This document shows, one piece after another, positions 1 to 7,949 of a DNA stretch of 21,360 nt. The translations under genes and the position numbers were made by a program. Position 1 is the first letter of the stretch, and the number at the start of each line of letters is the position of its first letter. The notes under the pieces were generated by a model that was not told where the DNA came from, did not search any database, and saw only the letters and a program-made list of their open reading frames with translations. Source of the stretch: Gemmatimonadales bacterium UBA4718 (lineage in GTDB: Bacteria; Gemmatimonadota; Gemmatimonadetes; Gemmatimonadales; Gemmatimonadaceae); contig DHJO01000043.1 of NCBI GenBank assembly GCA_002404375.1, positions 1-21,360 of the forward strand, written 5' to 3'.

Positions 1-68
1 CCGGCGATGTACGCCGACGGAACGGAGCCGGCCAGGTACGACAGAAGCACGCCGACTATCGGCGACAT
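1..68 (-). CDS. plsY: Glycerol-3-phosphate acyltransferase PlsY, N-terminal fragment
   Basis: An ATG at 68-66 directly follows the der stop codon (TAG then ATG, no spacer) and opens a frame that runs off the left edge after 22 codons. The translation begins MSPIVGVLLSYLAGSVPSAY and continues with I-A-G. This matches the start of PlsY, a membrane enzyme that moves an acyl group from acyl-phosphate to glycerol-3-phosphate in the first step of phospholipid synthesis. The first hydrophobic helix ending in the GSxPxAY signature is characteristic. DUF512-der-plsY is a gene order I know from other bacteria, which supports the call. Only the N-terminus is visible, so intactness cannot be judged. Confidence 0.8.
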   Translation of the reverse strand, partial: MSPIVGVLLSYLAGSVPSAYIA

Positions 69-1385
69 CTATGCAGACTTTGCAGATTTTCTGCGCATGA
101 TGATGCGAAGTGGGTTACCGCGAAAACCCCACGCTTCGCGAAAGCTGTTGTTCAGGTAGCGGACGTAGTGCTCCTGTACGAGGTCGGGATTGTTTCCAAA
201 CACGGCGATAACCGGCGGTGCCGTCTCGACCTGGGTCGCATAGTTCAACTTGATCTCCCGGCCGGCGGCCTGCGGGGGCTGTCGGCGGCCAACGATCTCC
301 GTCAGCGTGGTATTGACCTGCGACGTGCTGATCCGCTTGTGGCGCTCCGCATCCACTTCCAGCAGGAGCTCGAGGATCTTCGTCACTCGCTGTCCGCTCA
401 GTGCCGAAGTGAAAACGAACGGGACGAACTTGAGAAACGGAGCTTTCTCCCCTGCCTCTTTCTCGAAGGTCGCCGCGGTGTTGTTTTCCTTTTCCTTCAG
501 GTCCCACTTGTTGACGACGACTATGAGTCCGCGACCGCTCTCCCACGCCAGCGACGCAATCTTGAGATCCTGGTTGTGCAGTCCCTCGGCGGCATCGAGC
601 ACGAGAATGCAGATGTCCGACCGCTCGATTGCGCGACGCGTCCGCAATGCGGAGTAGAATTCTATGCCGTCCTCGACTTTCGCCTGACGCCGGAGACCCG
701 CGGTATCGACAAAGATCAGCTCGCGACCGTGAAAGTTCATCGGCGTATCGATCGCATCGCGCGTCGTTCCGGCCTTGTCCGCGACCACGAGTCGGTCTTC
801 GCCGAGAAGACGATTGATGATCGACGACTTTCCGACATTCGGACGTCCGACGACGGCTACCCGAAGGGCATCTGGCACTTCTTCAGCGACGACCGGAATT
901 CGCTCGACGAGAACGTCGAGCATGTCGCCCGAGTTTTTCCCGTTGAGTGCGGACACCGGCACCGGGTCCCCTGCACCGAGCTCGTAGAATTCGTAGAAGT
1001 CGGTCGTACTCGGGTCGTCAACCTTGTTGGCGACGAGCACCCACGGTTTGCGAGCTTCTCGCAGCAGATCCACGACCCGGCTGTCGCTCGGATGCAGACC
1101 GGTCTTCGCGTCGACAACCAGCATGAGGAGATCGGATTCCTCAATCGCCTGCAGCACCTGTCGCTTGATCTCGACATCCATTGGCATGTGCGGGTCGTCC
1201 GTCAGTCCACCGGTATCGACCAGCCAGAACTGACGTCCATTCCAGTCGGCGCGCGCGAAATGGCGATCCCGGGTCGTGCCAGCCTCGTCGCTGACTATCG
1301 CGCTGTGATCGCCGACGATGCGGTTGAAAAGCGCGGACTTCCCGACGTTGGGACGTCCGACGAGTGCGATGACCGGAAGGTTCAC
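69..1385 (-). CDS. der: Ribosome biogenesis GTPase Der (EngA)
   Basis: This 438-residue protein has two GTPase domains in tandem followed by a KH-like domain, the architecture unique to Der, which acts in 50S subunit maturation. Domain 1 shows the P-loop GRPNVGKS (10-17), AGTTRD (35-40), DTGG (57-60) and NKVD (120-123). Domain 2 shows GRPNVGKS (180-187), AGTTRD (205-210), DTAG (227-230) and NKWD (292-295). The KH-like domain covers roughly 350-438 and ends in a basic tail. Length is normal for the family. The start is GTG at 1385, which overlaps the TGA of the upstream DUF512 gene as GTGA, and the P-loop begins ten residues later as usual. The gene is followed without spacer by plsY. Translation is probably coupled to the upstream gene. 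Confidence 0.97.
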   Translation of the reverse strand: MNLPVIALVGRPNVGKSALFNRIVGDHSAIVSDEAGTTRDRHFARADWNGRQFWLVDTGGLTDDPHMPMDVEIKRQVLQAIEESDLLMLVVDAKTGLHPSDSRVVDLLREARKPWVLVANKVDDPSTTDFYEFYELGAGDPVPVSALNGKNSGDMLDVLVERIPVVAEEVPDALRVAVVGRPNVGKSSIINRLLGEDRLVVADKAGTTRDAIDTPMNFHGRELIFVDTAGLRRQAKVEDGIEFYSALRTRRAIERSDICILVLDAAEGLHNQDLKIASLAWESGRGLIVVVNKWDLKEKENNTAATFEKEAGEKAPFLKFVPFVFTSALSGQRVTKILELLLEVDAERHKRISTSQVNTTLTEIVGRRQPPQAAGREIKLNYATQVETAPPVIAVFGNNPDLVQEHYVRYLNNSFREAWGFRGNPLRIIMRRKSAKSA

Positions 1386-2668
1386 GCCGGCACCCCGCTC
1401 TCTTCGGACTCGAGAATATCGATGAAGTCGTACGAGGGAAAGATCGGCATCGGCAGCGACGCTCTCACGCTCTCCAGGGTGTAGTCATCGAGGAAAACAC
1501 TGTCCTCATTGATCGTTTCCGCGGGGATGAGAGCGATGTCCAGATCGCGACGGTTCTCGAGCGCGCGGAGAATATCCTTGCCGACCAGCAAGCCTGCGGT
1601 CGTGATCGTCGGACCGAACAGCGAGTTCTCCGCCACGATCAGCTCGAACTCTGCTCCGCTGACGGCGCGCATGCTCTCCAGCAGTGGCTGCATCAGAGGC
1701 GCCATGGCGAGCCCTGTGACCACGCCAATCCGTTGACCGTCGCGCCGCGGTAACCGCTCGAGCCCCGCAGCTACTCTCATGCGCAGCGATGTCACCGACC
1801 CCACGCCGTTCTCGATCTGGGCGAATTCACCGTAATGCTCGGCACCGGGCAGCTCACGCTCGGCAAGCATGTACAACTCGTCAGAGCCGAACACCCAGGT
1901 CTCGCCCCGCTCCTTCATCCCGCGCACGCCCCAGCGCTCGACCTGACGGAGAATCGCCCGCGCGGTGTCGCGATCCATCTTCTTGCCTGAGTAAAGATGC
2001 GAGAACTGGGTGAGCCCGACCGGCACGACTGCCGCTGACAAAACCGCTTCGCGCATGTTCCAGAGGTCGGTCAACGATTCCTCGAGAATCTCCTCGTCGT
2101 TGAGTCCCGGAACGATGACCATCTGGCAGTGAAACTGTATTCCGCCTTCGGCGAGACGCGAGAGCTGAGCCTTGATGTCCGGCACCCGGGTGTTGTTGAG
2201 CAGGATCTTTCTCGCCTCGTGATTCGTGGCGTGCACTGAGACGTACAGCGGCGACAGCCGGTACTCAAGGATTCGCGCGATGTCGCGCTCCTTGACATTG
2301 GAAAGTGTTGCAAAGTTTCCGTACGCGAAGGACAGCCGGTAGTCGTCGTCCCGGATATAGAGCGGTTTTCTCAAACCGGCCGGAAGCCCTTCGATGAAGC
2401 AGAACTCACAGCGGTTCGCACAGCGGCGCACTGTAGGCGGCTCGAGTGAAATGCCCAGCGGCTCGCCGTCCAGCCGTTCGAGCTCATAGATGACCTGCTC
2501 GCCATCGGGCTGACGTGCTTCGATCGCCAGGTCCTCGTCAGCCGTGAGAAATTCCCAGTCGAGGAAGTCAGCGAGGGGCCTCCCGTTTACCGTCAGCAGC
2601 TCGGTGCCTGGCTGAATGCCGAGCGCGTCAGCGATGCTGTTTTGATCGATTCTGGAGACTTTTACCAT
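1382..2668 (-). CDS. DUF512 family protein with PDZ-like and radical-SAM-like Fe-S domains
   Basis: This 428-residue protein starts with a PDZ-like segment (about 1-65, with GIQPGTELLTVNGRPL typical of a PDZ ligand groove). A cysteine motif CxxxCxxC follows at C83, C87 and C90, the spacing used by radical-SAM enzymes to bind a [4Fe-4S] cluster. The C-terminal half matches what I know of DUF512. The biochemical function of the family is not established. It is widely found beside der, as here, where the two genes overlap by GTGA, so a role linked to ribosome assembly or the envelope is possible but unproven. The ATG at 2668 has no good Shine-Dalgarno sequence and lies within a small inverted repeat. 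A promoter-like element lies in the 91-base gap upstream, so this may be the first gene of a DUF512-der-plsY transcript. Confidence 0.88.
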   Translation of the reverse strand: MVKVSRIDQNSIADALGIQPGTELLTVNGRPLADFLDWEFLTADEDLAIEARQPDGEQVIYELERLDGEPLGISLEPPTVRRCANRCEFCFIEGLPAGLRKPLYIRDDDYRLSFAYGNFATLSNVKERDIARILEYRLSPLYVSVHATNHEARKILLNNTRVPDIKAQLSRLAEGGIQFHCQMVIVPGLNDEEILEESLTDLWNMREAVLSAAVVPVGLTQFSHLYSGKKMDRDTARAILRQVERWGVRGMKERGETWVFGSDELYMLAERELPGAEHYGEFAQIENGVGSVTSLRMRVAAGLERLPRRDGQRIGVVTGLAMAPLMQPLLESMRAVSGAEFELIVAENSLFGPTITTAGLLVGKDILRALENRRDLDIALIPAETINEDSVFLDDYTLESVRASLPMPIFPSYDFIDILESEESGVPA

Positions 2669-2690
2669 AGCTCAAGTAATTTAGAGCTAT
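2667..2690. repeat. Inverted repeat covering the DUF512 start codon
   Basis: The plus strand reads ATAGCTC (2667-2673), a 10-base AT-rich loop, then GAGCTAT (2684-2690). The 7-base arms are exact complements. On the coding strand the downstream arm includes the AT of the ATG, so the mRNA could fold the start codon into a stem if transcription begins far enough upstream. It could equally be a half-site pair for a dimeric DNA-binding protein. Arms this short can arise by chance. Confidence 0.35.
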
Positions 2691-2705
2691 ATAGGCCGAA
2701 ATCAA
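2678..2705 (-). promoter_or_regulatory. Possible promoter for DUF512-der-plsY
   Basis: In the 91-base gap between uvrC and the DUF512 gene the minus strand carries TTGATT (2705-2700), a 16-base spacer and TAAATT (2683-2678). Each hexamer matches the sigma70-type consensus at four of six bases. An overlapping TATATA (2693-2688) is an alternative -10. Transcription would start only a few bases before the ATG at 2668. No hairpin with a T-run that would end uvrC transcription was seen in the gap, so read-through is also possible. Confidence 0.35.
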
Positions 2706-2759
2706 GGAACGAACGGACTTTAGCTCCCCTCTCCTAGGCTCCTGGGCCCGTCGAACTCG

Positions 2760-4580
2760 CTAGACTGGGGAGGTCGCCGCCAAAGACTCCAGGAGCTTGC
2801 GGGCACGCTCCGGGTTGAAGCCGGGGAGCTTGGCGATGGCCTCTTCGCCCGCATCCCGAACGCCCTGGACGCTGCCGAATTCCTTTAGCAGCTGGCGGCG
2901 CTTTACTGGGCCGATCCCGGGCACCTTGAGGAGTTCCGACGTCACGGTGCGCATTGATCGGCGCTTTCGGTTGTAGGTGACCGCGAACCGGTGCGCCTCG
3001 TCGCGCGCCTGCTGAAGGAGGCGAAGGCCCGGCGACCGCCGCGAGAGCTTTAGCGGCTCCTCCCGGCCCCAGATGAAGATCTCCTCTTCCCGCTTGGCCA
3101 GGCTGATGACAGGCCTGTCAGTGAGCCCCAGCCTCTGGAGTGCGGCATGGGCGGCTGAGAGCTGACCTTTGCCGCCGTCGATGACGATCAGGTCCGGCAG
3201 AGGCTTTTCGTCCTTTATGCGCCGTTCGAAGTAGCGGAGCACGACTTCGTGCATCGAGGCGAAGTCATCGCTGCCCTCGACAGTTTTCACCTTGAACTTC
3301 CTGTATTCCGAACGTTTCGGGCGAGCATTCTCGAACCACACGCAGGAGCCCACCGTATCGGTTCCCTGGGTCGTCGAGATATCGAAGCAAACCAACGATC
3401 GCGGTATGCGCTGAAGTCCGAGCTCTCGACCGAGCTCGTAGACCGGATCGCCCGCGCGTTCATCCGCCTCCATGGACGAAAGCTTCAGCTCCTCGAGCAG
3501 ATGCCTCGCGTTCTGCTCCGCGAGCGCGATCAGGTCTCGGCGCGGACCGCGCTGTGGAATGACGATCTTGCTGTCCGGAAGCGCCTGCTCGATGAGCTCC
3601 CGATCTGGAAAGTCGAACGGCAGCAGCAGTTGACGCGCTCTTTCCTGCATGCTCACGTAGCTGCCGGCAAGGAAGATTGTCATTACGTCGGTATCTTCCT
3701 CTCCTTCGACGTGCTCGAGAAAGCGCTGCTCCCTGGAGAGTAGCTTGCCGCCGCGGATCCTGAGCACTGTCACGCACGCATCATCCCCGTCACGCGCATA
3801 CCCTACCACGTCTCGATCGCCGCCCTCCACCTCGAGAACGACGGTCGGCTCCTCCATCTGCTCGAGGTGGTGGAGCACGTCGCGCAGCTCGGCGGCGCGC
3901 TCGAAATCCAGCTGCTCCGCGGCGAGATCCATTCGCTCCCTTACCCGCCGGACCACCTCGTCCGGTCTTCCGGAGAGGAACAGGACCACCTCGTCGATCA
4001 TCGAGCGGTATTCCTGCTGTGATTGTGCCAGAATGCACGGTGCCTTGCAGCGCTTGATGTAGTAGTCGAGGCACGGCCGCTCCGGCATCTGTGCGGGCAT
4101 GTCGTAGTTGCAGCTCCGCACCGTGAAAATCCTCTTGACGACGTTGAGGGCTCTACGCATGGCGCCTACGTCGGTGTAAGGCCCGAAGTACCTCGCTCCG
4201 TCGTCTTCCAGCCGCCTGGTTACATAGACTCGAGGAAACGGCTCCTGCAGCGTCACCTTGATGTACGGGTACGACTTGTCGTCGCGCAGGGCGATGTTGA
4301 AGCGAGGCCGGTACTCCTTGATCAGGTTCGCCTCGAGAATGAGCGCGTGTGCCTCGCTGGGCACCACAATGGTGTCGAGGTCGGCAATGAGTCCGACGAG
4401 GTGCCGGGTCTTTACGCTCTCGAGCTGATCATTGGCGAAGTAGCTCCGCACCCGAGAGCGCAGGCGCTTCGCTTTGCCCACATAGAGAGTAGTCCCGTCC
4501 CTTCCCTTCCAGAGATAGACACCGGGTCCTTCTGGAAGGTGGGGCAGCTTTGCGGCGACGGCGTCAGGAACGGGGAGCAT
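2760..4580 (-). CDS. uvrC: Excinuclease ABC subunit C, UvrC
   Basis: UvrC makes the two incisions around DNA lesions in nucleotide excision repair, working with UvrA and UvrB. All family parts are present in 606 residues: the GIY-YIG nuclease domain for the 3' cut (GVY 20-22, LYVGKA 32-37), four cysteines C157, C170, C178 and C182 spaced like the [4Fe-4S] ligands reported for E. coli UvrC, a UVR motif for UvrB contact (about 205-240), an RNase H-like domain for the 5' cut with the likely catalytic triad D400, D468 and H530, and helix-hairpin-helix motifs (about 550-600). The ATG at 4580 is the only sensible start, since an in-frame TAA lies nine bases upstream. It has no Shine-Dalgarno, and a perfect TATAAT ends six bases before it. 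The gene follows murJ after a 31-base gap. Confidence 0.97.
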   Translation of the reverse strand: MLPVPDAVAAKLPHLPEGPGVYLWKGRDGTTLYVGKAKRLRSRVRSYFANDQLESVKTRHLVGLIADLDTIVVPSEAHALILEANLIKEYRPRFNIALRDDKSYPYIKVTLQEPFPRVYVTRRLEDDGARYFGPYTDVGAMRRALNVVKRIFTVRSCNYDMPAQMPERPCLDYYIKRCKAPCILAQSQQEYRSMIDEVVLFLSGRPDEVVRRVRERMDLAAEQLDFERAAELRDVLHHLEQMEEPTVVLEVEGGDRDVVGYARDGDDACVTVLRIRGGKLLSREQRFLEHVEGEEDTDVMTIFLAGSYVSMQERARQLLLPFDFPDRELIEQALPDSKIVIPQRGPRRDLIALAEQNARHLLEELKLSSMEADERAGDPVYELGRELGLQRIPRSLVCFDISTTQGTDTVGSCVWFENARPKRSEYRKFKVKTVEGSDDFASMHEVVLRYFERRIKDEKPLPDLIVIDGGKGQLSAAHAALQRLGLTDRPVISLAKREEEIFIWGREEPLKLSRRSPGLRLLQQARDEAHRFAVTYNRKRRSMRTVTSELLKVPGIGPVKRRQLLKEFGSVQGVRDAGEEAIAKLPGFNPERARKLLESLAATSPV

Positions 4581-4585
4581 GTGTA

Positions 4586-4591
4586 ATTATA
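4586..4591 (-). promoter_or_regulatory. -10 box TATAAT placed for a leaderless uvrC mRNA
   Basis: The minus strand reads TATAAT, then TACAC, then the uvrC ATG. The hexamer is a perfect sigma70-type -10 consensus. With usual -10 to start-site spacing, transcription would begin at or within a base or two of the A of the ATG. No convincing -35 is seen 16-18 bases upstream, and there is no Shine-Dalgarno. Confidence 0.5.
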
Positions 4592-4611
4592 CCACGCGCG
4601 AAAAGACACGT

Positions 4612-6360
4612 TCATCGCCCGCGGAACGGAAGTCTTAGCAGCCTTCTCCCTCGATCAATGACGTTGCTGGCCTCGGGAACTCCGAACGCCGCGGTGATGC
4701 CGACGTACGTCAAACCGTAGACCGCGAGCAGGATGAACGCCATCAGCTTGGAGGGCACGGCGTTCTCGTGCGCTGACAGAATTGGTGCTCCGCGGTCGGT
4801 GATGAGCTTGTACGCCCAGGGGATGGCGGCACCGACTGCCGCGGCCATCCACAGCCGCGCAACGCGCGATGGCACGAGGCGCGTCCGGCCGATCCGTCGG
4901 TCCATCTCGCGCCGCAGCAGGTAGAACTCCACCCATCCTGCCAATCCCGCCGAGGCAGTAAGACCCGCGGCGCCGAGCTTTCTGTCGAGGCCGAGCAAAC
5001 CAGGCAGAACCAGCGCGAACAGATAGCCGAGCACCGTAGTCAGAACAACACGAACGACAGCGTAGCGGAGCGGCGTCTTCGTGTCGCGCATGGCGTAAAA
5101 AGTTGAGGAATACAAGCGTCCCATCGTCGACGCGAGAATTCCGACCGTCGACCCAATGAGTATTTGCCAGACCCAGATCGTCTCGCCGCGCTGAAACCTG
5201 CCGCCTTGAAACAAGAGATGGACGATGAGATCGCCCAACGCGAGCAATGCCACGGCGCTCGGAACGATGAAATAGGCGATACGATCCAGGCCATCGCTCA
5301 GGCGGCCACGCAAGTAGGCGCCGATTTCGGCGGTCGTGCCCACGGCTCGCGACATCGCCGGCAGCTCCGCGGCGGAAATCGCCATTCCAAAAAGACTTAT
5401 CGGCAGGACGTAGATGGCTTGCGCGTAGGTGAACGACGAGACCGCGCCATTGCCCAGGTAGCTCGCCAGCCACGCGTCGACGTACGCACTGAGCTGCACA
5501 ACGCCTCTCCCTACGAAAGCCGGGACGAAATTGCGGAAGACGTTGCGAACGTGTGCGCCGGCCGTAGTCAGGTGTGGTCTGATTCCCCGCGCATATTTCA
5601 CCACCTGGGGGAGCTGCACCACAAACTGCAGCGCGCTCCCTAATACGGACCCATAGGCGAGATAGATCGCCAGTTGAATCTGCGTGTGCCCTTTGTGGAA
5701 AATCACCAGCGTAGCAACCATCGCCAGATTCCACAGCACCGGCGCGGTGTATGACATAAAAAAGCGGCGGTGGCTGTTCAGGATGCCGAGGCACCACGCC
5801 GAGAAGACGAGAAGTCCGGCGCCCGGAAAGAGGATTCTGGTCAAGCGCACGGTCAGCTCGCGCTTTTCACCGGTGAATCCGTTTGCGATGATCGCGACGA
5901 GCCACGGAGCCGTGAGAACTCCAAGAAGAACGATGACGGCCGCGGCGAGAGCGAGCATTCCGGCAACTGCACCGGCCAGCTTCGTTGCCTCTTCCTCGTC
6001 GCCTTTCCCGAGGAGGCCCGCGTATTCCGGGATGAACGAAGCCGAGAGCACTCCCTCTCCGAACAGATTCTGGAGCATGTTCGGTATTCTAAAGGCGGCG
6101 TTGAACGCGTCGGCGGCCAGGTCCGCACCCAGATAGCGGGCCATCATCGTCTGGCGAATCAGGCCGGCCAGACGACTCAACAATATTCCCGTGCCCACGA
6201 GAAACGCCGCGCCCTTCGATCTGTCGAACGCGCGGCCGGTGGTCCGCGGCGTCGCCCGCCGTTCAATGGGCGGCGCTGCCTCCGTTACCTCGTCGGCTTC
6301 CGGCGATAGAAACTCAGGAAGCTCGCGATGCTTGGGTTCAGCGTTGCTTTCGTCGCTCAC
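4612..6360 (-). CDS. murJ: Lipid II flippase family protein MurJ (MviN)
   Basis: This 582-residue polytopic membrane protein belongs to the MurJ/MviN family of the MOP superfamily, which flips lipid II across the inner membrane for peptidoglycan synthesis. After a hydrophilic 48-residue N-terminal extension, the family signature appears: SRLAGLIRQ (62-70), ADAF (83-86), RIPNMLQNLFGEG (91-103) and SASFIPEY. Many hydrophobic segments follow to about residue 560, consistent with 14 helices. Compared by eye with E. coli MurJ, R18, R24 and D39 are kept as R63, R69 and D84, but D25, R52 and R270 correspond to Q70, Q97 and A315. The GTG start at 6360 overlaps the bshC stop as GTGA, with a GAGG six to seven bases upstream acting as a modest ribosome-binding site. 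The family call is firm; flippase activity is inferred. Confidence 0.93.
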   Translation of the reverse strand: MSDESNAEPKHRELPEFLSPEADEVTEAAPPIERRATPRTTGRAFDRSKGAAFLVGTGILLSRLAGLIRQTMMARYLGADLAADAFNAAFRIPNMLQNLFGEGVLSASFIPEYAGLLGKGDEEEATKLAGAVAGMLALAAAVIVLLGVLTAPWLVAIIANGFTGEKRELTVRLTRILFPGAGLLVFSAWCLGILNSHRRFFMSYTAPVLWNLAMVATLVIFHKGHTQIQLAIYLAYGSVLGSALQFVVQLPQVVKYARGIRPHLTTAGAHVRNVFRNFVPAFVGRGVVQLSAYVDAWLASYLGNGAVSSFTYAQAIYVLPISLFGMAISAAELPAMSRAVGTTAEIGAYLRGRLSDGLDRIAYFIVPSAVALLALGDLIVHLLFQGGRFQRGETIWVWQILIGSTVGILASTMGRLYSSTFYAMRDTKTPLRYAVVRVVLTTVLGYLFALVLPGLLGLDRKLGAAGLTASAGLAGWVEFYLLRREMDRRIGRTRLVPSRVARLWMAAAVGAAIPWAYKLITDRGAPILSAHENAVPSKLMAFILLAVYGLTYVGITAAFGVPEASNVIDRGRRLLRLPFRGR

Positions 6361-7949
6361 GGGCGACCTCGCGCCGACACGGGTTCTCCCAGAGAGCGCG
6401 AAGTATCCTGTCGCCCGCCGGTGAGTCGTCGCGCGTGTTCTCGCGCTTCACCGAGCATTTCCTGCCTGAGGATCGCGCCGTATCGCGCGAGAAGCGGGAC
6501 GAAGTTCAAGCCACGCTCCTGTGGCTTCCCGAGCGGGTAGAGTGATCCGCGCGCCGTGGCGATCTCGTGCATGACATCCGCGTGCTCTCGTTTCGAGGCG
6601 GCGATCAGCCGCCGCTCAAAGCGATCCAGGCGTCGCAGCAGACTCGCCCGCAGTCCTTCCGTCACGGCCGCGCTGACCGGTGCGCGCTCTTCAACGACGG
6701 CTTCACTCAGCGCATCCAGGCGCTCGTTGACTGCTGCGCGCGTCGCATTCAGCTCCGCAATCACAGCCTTCGGCAGTCGCGCGCGCGCAACCCGTGCCTC
6801 GACCTGATGGGGATCGCGAAAGTCTTCGGGCAGCAGGTACAGCTTCTCCAGAATGTTCTCTACGTGCGGCTCGATTATCATGCACGACCAGCGAGGAAGT
6901 ATTGCCGGTCGGGGAACTCCGACCGCCTCGGCGATCGGTCCAATTTGCGCGAAGTACGCGATCTCGGCCGGACCACCGATGTAGGTGGCAGTCGGAAGAA
7001 TCGCGCGCTCGACCACCGGTCGCAGCAACACGTTCGGCCCGAGGTCATCGGAGCTGGCATGCTTCGCGGCAGCCTTGATAGGTATTCGCTTGCGGCTGCC
7101 GGATGAAGAGCTGAATACCAGGGACAAGCCGGGGACGTCCTGCACCTGGGGTGTAAACCCCGCCGATTCGATCTCGTGGTTGCGTGCGGTTACGGCGTCG
7201 GCGATTTCGCTCGCGGACTCGAGAGCCTTGGTAACGACGGGATTTGCAGCGGCACGAGTCGCGGGATGCGACGCGTCGATTACCGCGATGCCGAGAGGCG
7301 CGAACAACTCGCGTAGAAAGGACACGTACGCTTCACCAACTGTAGCACCCGAGGTGTAGAAACGCTCCAGCAGCTCGATCGGCGTGTGGTCAATCACGGA
7401 GCCGGCAGAGCGTTCGACGGCTTCGAGCTGCGCAGACACGTCTCCGAGCGGCATCGCGGCCATCGGAAGGCCCAAAGGCGCGGGATGATCGAAGCGCAGG
7501 AGCTGCGCGCCCCCGGGAACGGAGACGATCGTGCTGCTCGCCTCGCGGAAATCGGTGTCATCGGTGGCCGCCCAAAACACTGGCGCGACCGGCACGCCTG
7601 TGAGCTCCTGCAATGAATCTGCGAAAGCAAGAGCGCTCAGCGCCTTCGAGAGCGTGTACACCGGTCCGCCGAAGAGCCCGGGCTGTTGGCCAGTCGTCAC
7701 CACCACTCCTCGCCCGCTCGCAGCTGCCTCCAGCCGCTCCTTCGCTTTTCCCGTAGCCGCCAAGGCGGGAGATAGTTTCGTGAGCCAATCGCCGGCGAAT
7801 TCAGATCGCACCGATTGCAGCCGCTCCCGCCACGATTTTGCGTCGCGCGGCAACGGCTCGTACCAACCGGCTGGCGCCGTACCAGCCATTGCCGCGACTG
7901 CGAGCGGATTTCCAGAGAGCGGCTCAGTGATCACTCGTGGAGCGTTCAC
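6357..7949 (-). CDS. bshC: Bacillithiol biosynthesis cysteine-adding enzyme BshC
   Basis: BshC is thought to join cysteine to glucosaminyl-malate in the last step of bacillithiol synthesis. The protein matches the family over its length: W-R-E-R-L near residue 40, TGQQPGLFGGPVYT at 86-99, PVFWAATDDTDF at 123-134, then a long charged helical region typical of the BshC coiled coil. Length from the chosen start is 530 residues, close to the family norm. The open frame extends 15 codons further to a GTG at 7994. I chose GTG at 7949 because it overlaps the methyltransferase stop exactly as GTGA, a junction used repeatedly in this cluster. The last 25 or so residues are a hydrophilic tail reaching into murJ. 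BshA and BshB are not in the window. Confidence 0.92.
   Translation of the reverse strand: MNAPRVITEPLSGNPLAVAAMAGTAPAGWYEPLPRDAKSWRERLQSVRSEFAGDWLTKLSPALAATGKAKERLEAAASGRGVVVTTGQQPGLFGGPVYTLSKALSALAFADSLQELTGVPVAPVFWAATDDTDFREASSTIVSVPGGAQLLRFDHPAPLGLPMAAMPLGDVSAQLEAVERSAGSVIDHTPIELLERFYTSGATVGEAYVSFLRELFAPLGIAVIDASHPATRAAANPVVTKALESASEIADAVTARNHEIESAGFTPQVQDVPGLSLVFSSSSGSRKRIPIKAAAKHASSDDLGPNVLLRPVVERAILPTATYIGGPAEIAYFAQIGPIAEAVGVPRPAILPRWSCMIIEPHVENILEKLYLLPEDFRDPHQVEARVARARLPKAVIAELNATRAAVNERLDALSEAVVEERAPVSAAVTEGLRASLLRRLDRFERRLIAASKREHADVMHEIATARGSLYPLGKPQERGLNFVPLLARYGAILRQEMLGEAREHARRLTGGRQDTSRSLGEPVSARGRP

Noticed and set aside
168..1484. A 438-codon open frame on the plus strand covering der.
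   Set aside because: The minus strand encodes Der with both complete sets of GTPase motifs. The plus frame is kept open by the GC-rich codon use of der and shows no recognisable domain.
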